The position numbers and the translations under genes were made by a program. Shown here in pieces: positions 9,380 through 17,809 of a DNA stretch of 63,336 nt. The notes under the pieces were generated by a model. It saw nothing but the letters and a program-made list of their open reading frames with translations. It had not been told where the DNA came from and searched no databases. The stretch is from Spirochaetota bacterium (GTDB lineage Bacteria > Spirochaetota > UBA4802 > UBA5550). The stretch is from NCBI GenBank assembly GCA_016929135.1, contig JAFGJK010000156.1, positions 1-63,336 of the forward strand, written 5' to 3'. How positions within the stretch are numbered: position 1 is the stretch's first letter; the number at the start of each line of letters is the position of its first letter.

Positions 9380-10059
9380 TCAACTTCAGCGTATTCAGCG
9401 AGCTGGTTATGCTCTCCATGGAGGATATCTGCCGGGATATCTTTCACGAGCACGCCGACTCAATAAAGACGAAAAAAGAAAAGATCGTGGTGAAAAACCT
9501 GGTCATCATCTTCAATGCGACGCTGAAATTATCCAACATGAAGGGCTTTCAGGCCATGAGCGTCCGCGACCTCTCCAGGGAGACCGGCCTCAGCATGGGT
9601 GCCCTCTATTCCTACTTCAAGGGGAAGGAGGAGCTGCTCGACATGATCCAGAACCAGGGGCTCAGGATCACCTCGCGCATCCTCAATGAGCAGATCGAAA
9701 ATGAGAGCGACGCCAGGAACAGGCTGCGTGCGGCGATCCGCACGCACCTCTTCCTGAGCGAGGTCCTCCAGCCATGGTTCTACTTCGCCTACATGGAGGC
9801 AAAGAACCTCAGCAAGAGGCTACAGAAACAGGCGATTGAAAGCGAGTTGTACACCGAGAAGCTGTTCATCGACATACTCGATGAGGGAAGACGCAGGGGT
9901 GACTTCAAGGTTGAAAACAGCATCCTCGCCGCCGCCCTCATTAAAGCGGTTCTTCAGGACTGGTACCTCAAGCGTTGGAAATACTCACGGCGCAATATTG
10001 CTGTTGACGAATATGCCGACTATATAATTTCTGTTATCGAGAGGATTATCATTGAGTGA
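9376..10059 (+). CDS. TetR/AcrR family transcriptional regulator
   Basis: 227 residues. The helix-turn-helix lies at about residues 54-78: MSVRDLSRETGLSMGALYSYF followed by KGKEELL. The remaining helices form the ligand pocket. It has an N-terminal extension of about 30 residues before the first DNA-binding helix; internal ATGs at 9409 and later are possible starts. The start overlaps the dehydrogenase stop (ATGA), so expression is coupled to it. It probably senses an acyl-CoA and controls this operon and the divergent one; the GAGCGCTCGCTC repeat at 7388 is a candidate operator. Confidence 0.88.
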   Translation: MINFSVFSELVMLSMEDICRDIFHEHADSIKTKKEKIVVKNLVIIFNATLKLSNMKGFQAMSVRDLSRETGLSMGALYSYFKGKEELLDMIQNQGLRITSRILNEQIENESDARNRLRAAIRTHLFLSEVLQPWFYFAYMEAKNLSKRLQKQAIESELYTEKLFIDILDEGRRRGDFKVENSILAAALIKAVLQDWYLKRWKYSRRNIAVDEYADYIISVIERIIIE

Positions 10060-10191
10060 TCACAGAGCGGACCATGACGGGCGGAATCACCCTTCCACGT
10101 CCCGATTGCCCGGGAATCTGCCCAGATCACCACGCAGATCGATCACTGACATATATGAGATTAAACCATCACAATATGGGCTGGCGCAACT

Positions 10192-11265
10192 ATGACTGAG
10201 AAAAAGATCGACGAACCAGTAAACGTGCGGACAGGAGAGGAACTGGATGTCGTAAGGGTCAGGAACTATCTGGTTCAGGCCATTCCCGACCTTACCGGCG
10301 AGATAACAGTACAACAGTTTCCCAGCGGTTTTTCCAATCTCACCTATCTTATCACCATAGGGAACCGCGATTTTATACTCCGCCGTCCACCCTTCGGGAA
10401 AAAGGCGAAATCGGCGCATGACATGAATCGGGAATTCATGATGCTATCGAATCTGAAGCCGAATTTCCGTTACTGTCCCGAACCGATCCTCTACTGTGAC
10501 GATACTGAGGTTATGGATTCTCCCTTTTATGTAATGGAAAGGATCAAGGGGATCATCCTCAGAAAGAATCTGCCCGATGGCCTTTCATATACGCCGGTGG
10601 AGGCGAGACGGCTCAGCAAAAGGCTCATCGATGTACTCTGCGATCTTCATGATCTGGACTACAAAAAGATCGGACTTTCCGATTTCGGGAAACCGGAGGG
10701 CTATGTGAAACGGCAGGTGGAGGGCTGGAGCCGGCGATACAGGGATTCGAAAACGCCCGATGCGCCTGACTGCGAGGAGGTAATGGAATGGCTGTCCAAG
10801 AAGATGCCTCCTGATTGCACGAATCCCTGCGTGATACACAACGATTACAAACTCGACAACGTTGTTCTCGCACTGGACGACCCGCTGGAGATTATCGGAA
10901 TCCTGGACTGGGAGATGGCGACCATCGGGGATCCCCTCATGGATCTGGGAAACTCGCTCGCCTACTGGATAGAGGAGAAGGACCAGCAGAGCCTGCAGCT
11001 CCTCCGGATGATGCCCACCAATCTGCCGGGCATGATGACCAGGAGGGAGCAGGTGGCATACTATGCCGAGAAGCAGGGAATGAAAATCGATAACTTCGAT
11101 TATTACTACTGTTTCGGAATCTTCAGGCTCGCCGTGATCATGCAGCAGATATACTACCGTTTTTTCCACGGTCAGACCAGGGACGCTCGATTCCAGATGC
11201 TCATACACGGCGTAAAGATAATGGATGACGTGGCGAAGCGTGTCATAAATCACGGAGAGTGGTAA
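10192..11265 (+). CDS. APH-family phosphotransferase, ACAD10/LvaA-like kinase
   Basis: 357 residues of the aminoglycoside-phosphotransferase/choline-kinase fold. The N-lobe has FPSGFSNLTYLI and FILRRPPFGKK. The C-lobe has the catalytic loop VIHNDYKLDNVV (near residues 218-229) and the metal motif ILDWEMATIGDP. This subtype is the one fused or linked to acyl-CoA dehydrogenases in human ACAD10/11, and in Pseudomonas LvaA phosphorylates 4-hydroxyvaleryl-CoA. Here it sits after an ACAD10/11-like dehydrogenase and before 3-hydroxyacyl-CoA dehydrogenase and SDR genes, which fits 4-hydroxyacyl-CoA catabolism. The 131 bases before it show no clear promoter and only a weak ribosome site. Confidence 0.88.
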   Translation: MTEKKIDEPVNVRTGEELDVVRVRNYLVQAIPDLTGEITVQQFPSGFSNLTYLITIGNRDFILRRPPFGKKAKSAHDMNREFMMLSNLKPNFRYCPEPILYCDDTEVMDSPFYVMERIKGIILRKNLPDGLSYTPVEARRLSKRLIDVLCDLHDLDYKKIGLSDFGKPEGYVKRQVEGWSRRYRDSKTPDAPDCEEVMEWLSKKMPPDCTNPCVIHNDYKLDNVVLALDDPLEIIGILDWEMATIGDPLMDLGNSLAYWIEEKDQQSLQLLRMMPTNLPGMMTRREQVAYYAEKQGMKIDNFDYYYCFGIFRLAVIMQQIYYRFFHGQTRDARFQMLIHGVKIMDDVAKRVINHGEW

Positions 11266-11287
11266 GATACTCGGGGAGGTACCGTAA

Positions 11288-12196
11288 ATGAAAGCCGGGG
11301 AGATAAAAAAAGTACTCATCATCGGTTCCGGAACCATGGGCAGGCAGATCGGTTTTCTGTGCGCCTCCTGCGGTTACGATGTCGTCATGTATGACATAGA
11401 GACAAAGGCGCTGGAGGGGGCCAAGAAGGGCGTGGAAAAGGTATCCAAAAGCTTTCTCCAATGGAAGAAATGCACGCCCGAGAGCGCCGAAGAATCTCTG
11501 AGCAGAATTACCTATACCTCGGATCCTCTGGCAGCCGCAAGGGATGCCGACCTGGTGAGTGAATCGGTCCCTGAAAATCCTGAGCTTAAAGAAAGGGTTT
11601 TTGCGCAGTTTCATGAACTCTGTCCCGAAAGAACCATCTTCACCTCGAATACCTCGTCGCTCGTGGCGTCCCAGTTTGCCAAGGGATGCGGGAGGCCCGA
11701 GAAGCTCGTCGCCTTTCATTTTTACGATGTTCGCACGGCAGTCATCGCCGACGTCATGCCCCATCCCGGCACCACAAGGGATACCGTCAACGTTGTCATG
11801 GATTTCGCAAGAAGTCTGAAGCAGATTCCGATCCTGCTCGAAAAGGAGTACCCGGGATTCCTCTTCAACAATATACTCATGGCCATCATGGGCTCGGCGC
11901 TCACACTGGCGTCGCGTAAAATAGCGCCGATACAGGATATCGACCGCTCCTGGACCGGTGTGCTGCGGATTCCCATGGGCCCCTTCGCGATGATGGACGG
12001 GGTGGGCCTAGACACGGTGTGGCACATCACCAATTACTGGGCGGATAAATTGAAAGATCCCCAGTCCCAGGCGAACGCCAGATTTTTAAAGGATTTCGTC
12101 GACAAAGGGAAACTCGGGGTCAAGAGCGGCGAGGGGTTCTATACCTATCCCAATCCTGAATTCCAGAGGCCAGGATTCCTTGAGGGAACGAAGTAG
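11288..12196 (+). CDS. 3-hydroxyacyl-CoA dehydrogenase
   Basis: 302 residues. The NAD-binding Rossmann start VLIIGSGTMGRQIGFL is at residues 9-24, and the acidic residue ending beta 2 is in VMYDIE. The catalytic His appears in VAFHFYDVRTAVIADVMPH, where the usual HFFNP is HFYDV; the catalytic His is kept. The C-terminal domain ends GVKSGEGFYTYPNPEF. The enzyme oxidises an L-3-hydroxyacyl-CoA with NAD+. A GGGGAGG lies before the ATG. It sits in the kinase-HADH-SDR-synthetase run of a probable acid degradation operon. A decayed second copy of its C-terminus lies at 15099-15240. Confidence 0.9.
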   Translation: MKAGEIKKVLIIGSGTMGRQIGFLCASCGYDVVMYDIETKALEGAKKGVEKVSKSFLQWKKCTPESAEESLSRITYTSDPLAAARDADLVSESVPENPELKERVFAQFHELCPERTIFTSNTSSLVASQFAKGCGRPEKLVAFHFYDVRTAVIADVMPHPGTTRDTVNVVMDFARSLKQIPILLEKEYPGFLFNNILMAIMGSALTLASRKIAPIQDIDRSWTGVLRIPMGPFAMMDGVGLDTVWHITNYWADKLKDPQSQANARFLKDFVDKGKLGVKSGEGFYTYPNPEFQRPGFLEGTK

Positions 12197-12245
12197 GACC
12201 GGTTCTAATCGATACGATTCAGATAAATCCACGGGGGTGTGCAGC

Positions 12246-13007
12246 ATGAAAGTTGAGTACGATTTTAACGGGAAGATTGCCCTTGTCACCGGCGCGAGCC
12301 GCGGAATCGGGGAGGCAATCGCGCGATCCCTGGCAGCCCACGGGGCAGAGGTCATCCTGGCAAGCAGAAAAATCGATGCGCTTGCCGGCGTTGAGAAGGC
12401 AATCAAAGACGCCGGGGGCAGTGCTTTTTCCATAGCGTGCCACACCGGCGAGATGAAACAGATTGACGCACTCTTCGAGGAGATACAGAAAAAATACGGC
12501 AGATTGGATTATCTGGTGAACAACGCAGCCACGAATCCGTATTTCGGTGAGGTGCTGAATGCAGAAGAGTCTGCCTGGGAAAAGACGGTCTCGGTGAACC
12601 TCAAGGGGTACTTCTTCATCGCCCAGAAGGCCGCACGAATAATGAAGGACGGGGGAGGGGGGGCCATCGTCAATGTGGCCTCCATCAGGGGCGTCAGGCC
12701 GGGCCCCTTCGAGGGCATCTATTCGATCACCAAGGCCGGCGTCATCTCCATGACATACTCCTTCGCGCGCGAGCTGGCACAGTACAACATAAGGACAAAC
12801 TGCCTGCTCCCGGGTCTTACGGATACCAAGTTCTCCTCCGTGCTGGTCAACAACGAGGCAATGCTCAACATGGCCATCCAGGCCATCCCGCTGAAACGCA
12901 TTGCGAAGCCTGAAGACATGGTGGGTGCGGTGCTCTATCTCCTGTCGGACTACGCATCATACACGACGGGAACCACCGTTACAGTCGATGGCGGTGTGAA
13001 TCTTTGA
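12246..13007 (+). CDS. Short-chain dehydrogenase/reductase
   Basis: 253 residues, classical SDR. The cofactor site is VTGASRGIGEAIA near residues 14-26, then LVNNAATNP, the catalytic Ser in VNVASIRG and YSITK for the Tyr-Lys pair. The C-terminus TTGTTVTVDGGVNL is typical. The ATG at 12246 has a GGGGGTG ribosome site; upstream in-frame codons overlap the previous gene. It would interconvert a hydroxy- and a ketoacyl-CoA or related compound. It is tightly placed after the 3-hydroxyacyl-CoA dehydrogenase, so the two dehydrogenases probably act on different steps of one pathway. Confidence 0.88.
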   Translation: MKVEYDFNGKIALVTGASRGIGEAIARSLAAHGAEVILASRKIDALAGVEKAIKDAGGSAFSIACHTGEMKQIDALFEEIQKKYGRLDYLVNNAATNPYFGEVLNAEESAWEKTVSVNLKGYFFIAQKAARIMKDGGGGAIVNVASIRGVRPGPFEGIYSITKAGVISMTYSFARELAQYNIRTNCLLPGLTDTKFSSVLVNNEAMLNMAIQAIPLKRIAKPEDMVGAVLYLLSDYASYTTGTTVTVDGGVNL

Positions 13008-13055
13008 AATCAACACTGCGTGAATGCCCTCGGGCCGGTTGAGAAGGATATTGTG

Positions 13056-14447
13056 ATGGACTACTTTTTCCACCCCCGCGGTGTCGCCGTTATCGGGGCA
13101 AGCGACAATATGCAGAAGGGGGGATTCCATCTCATAAGGAACGTGCTGGACGGGTACGGGGGCAAGGTCTATCCGGTGAATCCCCGCTGCAGGGAGATAC
13201 TGGGGGTCCCCTGCTATCCCGACATCGCCTCGATACCCGATAACTTCGAGGTTGCGATCTATTTTATCCCTGCACAGCTACTTCCTGACACTATTCGTCA
13301 ATGCGCAAGAAAAGGGGTGAAGGGGATCATCATCGAATCGGCCGGCTTTTCCGAGGTTGGTCCCGAAGGAGTTCTCCTACAGCGTGAATCCGTGGAACTG
13401 GCGGGAAGCCTCGGCATCAGGCTCTGGGGCCCCAACTGCATGGGTTACCTTGACGCCTATACCCGCAATGTCTTTTCCTTCATGTACGTTGACCATTGGA
13501 AAACACTGATGAAGCCCGGCCCCGTTTCTCTCATCGTGCAGAGCGGGATGCTCTCGGCGGGATTCCTCATGATGATCCTGGAAAAGGGCGGCATGAGCAT
13601 GAGCAAGGTATGCTCAATCGGCAACAAATGCGACGTGCACGAAACGGAGTTGCTGGAATACCTCATCGCTGACGAGCAGACCGGTGTTGTCGGCTGCTAC
13701 CTCGAATCGGTCATGGATGGCCGGAAATTCCTGGACCTTGCCCGGTCCACAGCGAAGCCTATCGTGGTCCTCAAATCAGGACGGAGTCCCCTGGGCTCCC
13801 GTGCGGCAATGAGCCATACCGCCAGCCTTTCAGGCTCCGCCGCCATATACGCTGGTGTCTTCCGGCAGGCTGGAATCGTGCCCGCATACGATGTCCATGA
13901 GCTCATGGACTATGTTCGGGGCTTCTCCATGACTCCGGCCTGCCCGTCGCAGGGGGGTACCGCGGTGGTCACCTTTTCCGGCGGGGCCGGCATCGTCACG
14001 GCCGATCTCCTGTACGATCATCGCCTTACCATGGCCGACCTGGGCGTGGAGACGATGGGACGAATACAGGAAGTGTTCCCCCGGTGGATGAAGCCCTCCC
14101 ATCCACTGGATCTTTGGCCTGCGGTGGAGGCGAACGGGCTCGAGCATGTGTACCTCTCGGTTGTCGAATCCCTTATGGAGGATCCCGGTGTCGATTCAAT
14201 CCTTGTCGAAACGGTAGGGTGGGGGGATAATCCGACAGGCTACATCACAAGGATCGGCGAGTTGAAAAACAGTTACGGAAAGCCGGTTGTACTCTGGATG
14301 GTGGGTGGAAGCGAGGTGAGCGACGGTATTCGAAGAGCCGCGGAGTCGGCGGGAATTCCCTCCTTCACGGAGATCAACAGATGCGTATCCTTCATCGCCG
14401 GGGTGAAGCGGCATTTTTACAAAAAGAGGCGCATTGGCCTGATCTGA
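13056..14447 (+). CDS. ADP-forming acyl-CoA synthetase alpha subunit-like protein
   Basis: 463 residues: the CoA-binding domain (FHPRGVAVIGASDNMQ at the N-terminus) and the two succinyl-CoA-ligase-like domains. The phosphohistidine motif is AMSHTASLSGS. It matches the alpha half of the fused enzyme at 5125-7278 (GLSHTGALAGP there) but has no ATP-grasp beta domain, and no separate beta subunit is seen in the window. It may pair with a beta subunit elsewhere, or borrow the fused enzyme's domain. Start at ATG 13056, preceded by AGAAGGA; a GTG at 13020 is possible. Last gene of the plus-strand run. Confidence 0.85.
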   Translation: MDYFFHPRGVAVIGASDNMQKGGFHLIRNVLDGYGGKVYPVNPRCREILGVPCYPDIASIPDNFEVAIYFIPAQLLPDTIRQCARKGVKGIIIESAGFSEVGPEGVLLQRESVELAGSLGIRLWGPNCMGYLDAYTRNVFSFMYVDHWKTLMKPGPVSLIVQSGMLSAGFLMMILEKGGMSMSKVCSIGNKCDVHETELLEYLIADEQTGVVGCYLESVMDGRKFLDLARSTAKPIVVLKSGRSPLGSRAAMSHTASLSGSAAIYAGVFRQAGIVPAYDVHELMDYVRGFSMTPACPSQGGTAVVTFSGGAGIVTADLLYDHRLTMADLGVETMGRIQEVFPRWMKPSHPLDLWPAVEANGLEHVYLSVVESLMEDPGVDSILVETVGWGDNPTGYITRIGELKNSYGKPVVLWMVGGSEVSDGIRRAAESAGIPSFTEINRCVSFIAGVKRHFYKKRRIGLI

Positions 14448-14500
14448 TTCGTATCCGCGTCGGCAGTTCCACACAATCGATGCGATAAGTCATAAAAGGG

Positions 14501-14529
14501 GGATCCCGGTGGTGCATCCACCGGGATCC
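14501..14529 (-). terminator. Stem-loop, possible terminator
   Basis: A perfect 12-bp stem (GGATCCCGGTGG / CCACCGGGATCC) with a 5-base loop. On the minus strand it is followed by CCCCC and TTTTAT, so it looks like a terminator for the minus-strand gene remnant next to it. On the plus strand there is no T-run, but it may still stabilise the end of the acyl-CoA synthetase transcript. Confidence 0.55.
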
Positions 14530-14557
14530 AGTCTACTGGGGAACCTGCCGAGATGGA

Positions 14558-15103
14558 TTACACGGCTCTCTTTTCTTCAACGCTCTCCTCATTGTTCACC
14601 TCCGGAATGCCCGCGAGATCCTTGATGATCCTTTTGCGCAGATTGATGTCATACTGCGAGGTGATGGCGATCTGCTCCATAATGGGAGATCCTCCGCCGT
14701 GTACGCCGGCGTAATTAAATGCAGCCCCCAGGGTGGAACAGCTCATATCGATGAAATAGAGCCAGAATTTTATCTGCTCCTCAATCGGTATTCCCGGATT
14801 CCGCTTCATGTATTTTTCTATGTATGGCCGCAGTTCGCTGCTTACAAGCTCCTGTTCCATTGGAAAGGTTGCGGTAATCCCGCCGGCGATATCGCAGAGC
14901 ACCTCCTGCTCGTGAAACATATTCTCGCCGGTGAGACAGCGGCCCACGTTGCAATAGAGAGAATTGGGGATGTAGGAGGACATCGACCGTGCTTGGATGG
15001 GGATCCTGCATACATCGCCGGGCCCGTTCGGCATGATGGACCATGTGGGGCTCACGACCGTCTGGGCCATAACATAATACTGGGCACAGAGGAAGGGAGA
15101 CAA
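14558..15103 (-). pseudogene. C-terminal remnant of a 4-hydroxybutyryl-CoA dehydratase/HpaB-type protein
   Basis: The 181 residues resemble only the last third of the dehydratase family. CDIAGGITATFPME aligns with QDIAGGLMVTCPSE of the intact gene at 48486-49952, and AGVHGGGSPIMEQIAI aligns with ESMHGAGSPQAQRIMI. The region that binds the iron-sulfur cluster and flavin is absent. The open frame begins exactly where a plus-strand fragment of another gene begins (15099), so the head was lost at a rearrangement junction. It is diverged from the intact copy, so it is not a recent duplicate. It cannot be a functional dehydratase alone. Confidence 0.7.
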
Positions 15104-15240
15104 GCAGTCAAGGATGAACGCTGATTTCCTGAAACGGTATGTCGATAAGGGCCTTCATGGCGTTAAGATAAAAAAGGGGGTTCTATGCCTATCCGGATCA
15201 GGAATACCAGCGGAAAGATTTTATAAAGGGGAACGCATAG
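15099..15240 (+). pseudogene. Frameshifted C-terminal remnant of a 3-hydroxyacyl-CoA dehydrogenase
   Basis: Reading from 15099 gives DKQSRMNADFLKRYVDKGLHGVK, which follows the end of the intact enzyme at 11288-12196 (DPQSQANARFLKDFVDKGKLGVK). The frame breaks at a G5 run (15176-15180); removing one G continues as GFYAYPDQEYQRKDF, matching GFYTYPNPEFQRPGF. The corrected frame ends at TAG 15238-15240. Only about 47 residues survive. It abuts the dehydratase remnant on the opposite strand, marking a rearrangement scar. Confidence 0.75.
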
Positions 15241-15452
15241 TTATAAATTCTATCGACTCCCCAGGTACGAATGCGTACCTGCAAGGCTGGAGGTGGCGAT
15301 GAAATAATATGCCGGAAAATCCCTGGGCGCTGTTTTTTTGAATCGTGTGCAAAAAAATGGCAGCACACCCTGTGTGGCGTAAAATAAAAAAAAGGCAGGT
15401 ACGTCGATAAACATTGGAACAATATGAATCACATGATTCGCTGCATGGGCAA

Positions 15453-15747
15453 ATACCTGCTTTCGAAAAGCTGAGGAAATGGGCAGACGCAAGGGTCATT
15501 GTATATTCCGAGCATAACGATTTGATAAGGAACGACAGGGTCAGAGATCACATCGAAAGAGAGATCGCCGCTAAAACCAGACAATTTCCCGATGTGGAGC
15601 AGATACGAAAATTCTCTCTCCTTAAATTAAGATCAGACGCAGGCTGCCGGCGAGAAGACGTCGCTTCTGAAGGATGAGCGGCATATCATCAAGAAAAAAT
15701 ACGTCGGTGAGATCGATACGATGTATGCCGAGGATATGGCGGCATGA
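15453..15747 (+). pseudogene. Frameshifted C-terminal remnant of an AMP-forming acyl-CoA synthetase
   Basis: IPAFEKLRKWADA and VEQIRKFSLLK align with IPAFDELKKWADA and VEQIRKFSLMD of the intact synthetase just downstream. The frame shifts by one base near 15626-15634, after which DQTQAAGEKTSLLKDERH and KKKYVGEIDTMYAE follow the intact C-terminus to a TGA at 15745-15747. Everything before the last roughly 100 residues is missing. The 170 bases between this and the previous remnant contain a small hairpin (15262-15281) but no recognisable gene. A head fragment of a related synthetase lies at 50005-50182. Confidence 0.78.
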
Positions 15748-15810
15748 TCGATTGCGATCAATGAATCCCTGCCTGATGATGCAACGAAATAAACAGCGGG
15801 ACCCGTACTG

Positions 15811-15862
15811 GTTCACAAAATTGTTTGACTTCCTTTCCCGTCACCTGTAATTACTTGTGAAC
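15811..15862 (+). promoter_or_regulatory. Probable promoter of the acyl-CoA synthetase gene with flanking inverted repeat
   Basis: TTGACT (15825-15830) and TAATTA (15848-15853) are separated by 17 bases, a reasonable sigma-70-type promoter. It is bracketed by GTTCACAA (15811-15818) and TTGTGAAC (15855-15862), a perfect 8-bp inverted repeat that could bind a dimeric regulator across the promoter. Confidence 0.5.
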
Positions 15863-15910
15863 AAATGCACTAAACAAGCCGCACACACAAAATGAGAGGG
15901 GAGCGCGGGT

Positions 15911-17725
15911 ATGCTGAGGGAAAATCAAACAGTGTCATCATTGTTTCAGGAGCAGGCGAAGAAGTACGGCGACAGTTCATGCGTATCATTTAAAATGAAC
16001 GGCTCCTACCGGGACATTTCATGGTCGGAGATGAACGACATGGTGCACAGGGTAGGGTGGTTCCTTCTGGGGGCCGGAGTTCGGAAGGGTGACAGGGTCG
16101 GGATTTTCTCTCCCAACAGGTACGAGTGGTGGATCGCGGACCTGGCGGCGCTCTCAGTGGGGGCCACGGACGTTCCCGTCTACGCCACAAATTCCGCCGA
16201 GGAGACCCAGTACATTCTGGCGCATGCCGAGGTCAAGGTCTGTTTCACCGGCACGCGGGAGCATCTGGAGAAGGTTCTCCAGGTAAAAGACCGTTTGCCG
16301 AAGCTCGAGACGATTGTCATTTTTGACACACCCAAGGATCGTATCGAGGGGGTGATCTCGTTCAATGCGGCCTGTGCCCGCGGTGAGGCCTTCGGCATCA
16401 AATCCCTCTTCGACGAGCGTTTGAAATCGATCGCACCCGACGATGTGGCCACAATAATTTACACATCCGGAACCACCGGCAATCCCAAGGGTGTCATGAT
16501 CATGCACAAGAATTTTATGGCCAACATATCACAGATTGATATGGAATACAGCCGCTACTTAGAGGAGGGGGACGTCTTCCTCTCTTTTCTCCCACTTGCC
16601 CACGTCCTCGAAAGGATCGTCGGGTATTATCTGCCCATGGCCGGGGGGATGAAGGTTTCATTCGCCGAGGATTTTGCGCACATCGCTCAGAACCTTGCCG
16701 AGGTGCATCCTCATATCATCGTCAGTGTTCCACGACTGTACGAGAAAGCCCATGCCGGCATCCTGGCAAGGATTGCGGATGCCGGTACGATACAGCGGCT
16801 GATCTTCCGCAGGGCGGTGAGGGCGGCGAAAAAAAATCTGACCTACATATGCAACGAACTCCCCCGGAGGGGGCTTTTTGCGATGATATACAATCTTTAT
16901 GACAAGCTCGTATTTTCGAAGCTGAAGGCTGCTCTGGGCATGGACCGCTTGAAGATCGCGGTTTCTGGCGGCGCGCCGTTATCCGTGGCTGATGCGGAGT
17001 TCTTCCTTGGCATGGGACTCATGATACTCGAGGGATACGGGCTCACAGAGACATCCACGGTGACAAACGCGAACCGCCCGGGTATGATAAAACCCGGCTC
17101 AGTCGGTCCTGCACTGCCGTTCACGGACATGAAGATATCCGACGAAGGGGAGGTGCTGGTAAAAGGGCCGCAGGTCATGAAGGGCTACTATAAAAACGAC
17201 GAAGCCACGAGAGATGCGTTTACCGTCGATGGCTATTTCAAGACAGGCGATATCGGAGCATTCGACGAAAAGGGGAGGCTCGTCATCACAGGGCGCATCA
17301 AGGACATCATCGTCACCGCGGGCGGTAAAAACATATCCCCGCAGAACATCGAGAACAGCCTCAAAAACTCAAAATTCATTGAGCAGGTGGCGGTGATCGG
17401 TGACAGAAGGAAATACCTCTCTGCCCTGATAATTCCGGCCTTCGATGAGTTGAAGAAATGGGCCGACGCGAACGGAATCGTTCATGCCGGCAACAGAGAT
17501 CTCATTGATAACGATACTATCCGGGAATTGATCAGCCGTGAGATAAAGGAAAACACAAGGCACTTCGCCAGGGTTGAGCAGATACGCAAGTTTTCACTCA
17601 TGGACGTCGAGTGGACCCAGGCAACGGGAGAGCTCACGCCGACGTTGAAGGTGAAGCGGCGGGTTATCGAGAAAAAGTACTCAGCGGAAATCGATGCCCT
17701 GTACCCTGAAGGTGATTCCGACTGA
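15911..17725 (+). CDS. Long-chain fatty acid:CoA ligase (AMP-forming)
   Basis: 604 residues, the length of FadD15/long-chain acyl-CoA synthetases. It has the P-loop-like IIYTSGTTGNPKGVMIMH near residue 182, the adenine-site motif LEGYGLTETSTVTNANRPG, then YFKTGDIG and the hinge GRIKDIIVTAGGKNISPQNIE. The reaction is fatty acid + ATP + CoA to acyl-CoA + AMP + PPi, at the inner face of the membrane. Start ATG 15911 follows GAGGGGAG. It stands alone with its own promoter. Decayed pieces of a related gene lie just upstream and at 50 kb. Confidence 0.92.
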   Translation: MLRENQTVSSLFQEQAKKYGDSSCVSFKMNGSYRDISWSEMNDMVHRVGWFLLGAGVRKGDRVGIFSPNRYEWWIADLAALSVGATDVPVYATNSAEETQYILAHAEVKVCFTGTREHLEKVLQVKDRLPKLETIVIFDTPKDRIEGVISFNAACARGEAFGIKSLFDERLKSIAPDDVATIIYTSGTTGNPKGVMIMHKNFMANISQIDMEYSRYLEEGDVFLSFLPLAHVLERIVGYYLPMAGGMKVSFAEDFAHIAQNLAEVHPHIIVSVPRLYEKAHAGILARIADAGTIQRLIFRRAVRAAKKNLTYICNELPRRGLFAMIYNLYDKLVFSKLKAALGMDRLKIAVSGGAPLSVADAEFFLGMGLMILEGYGLTETSTVTNANRPGMIKPGSVGPALPFTDMKISDEGEVLVKGPQVMKGYYKNDEATRDAFTVDGYFKTGDIGAFDEKGRLVITGRIKDIIVTAGGKNISPQNIENSLKNSKFIEQVAVIGDRRKYLSALIIPAFDELKKWADANGIVHAGNRDLIDNDTIRELISREIKENTRHFARVEQIRKFSLMDVEWTQATGELTPTLKVKRRVIEKKYSAEIDALYPEGDSD

Positions 17726-17809
17726 CATGTTTCTGCAATGGCGACTGTAGTAGCCTCGATGTCTCGAAAAGAGCCGTCACAATCGGGGCAATGTCCGGGA
17801 GCCCACTGA

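Noticed and set aside
15262..15281. CAGGTACG/CGTACCTG hairpin in the gene graveyard as an attachment site or insertion-element end
   Set aside because: No flanking direct repeats and no transposase or integrase trace nearby.
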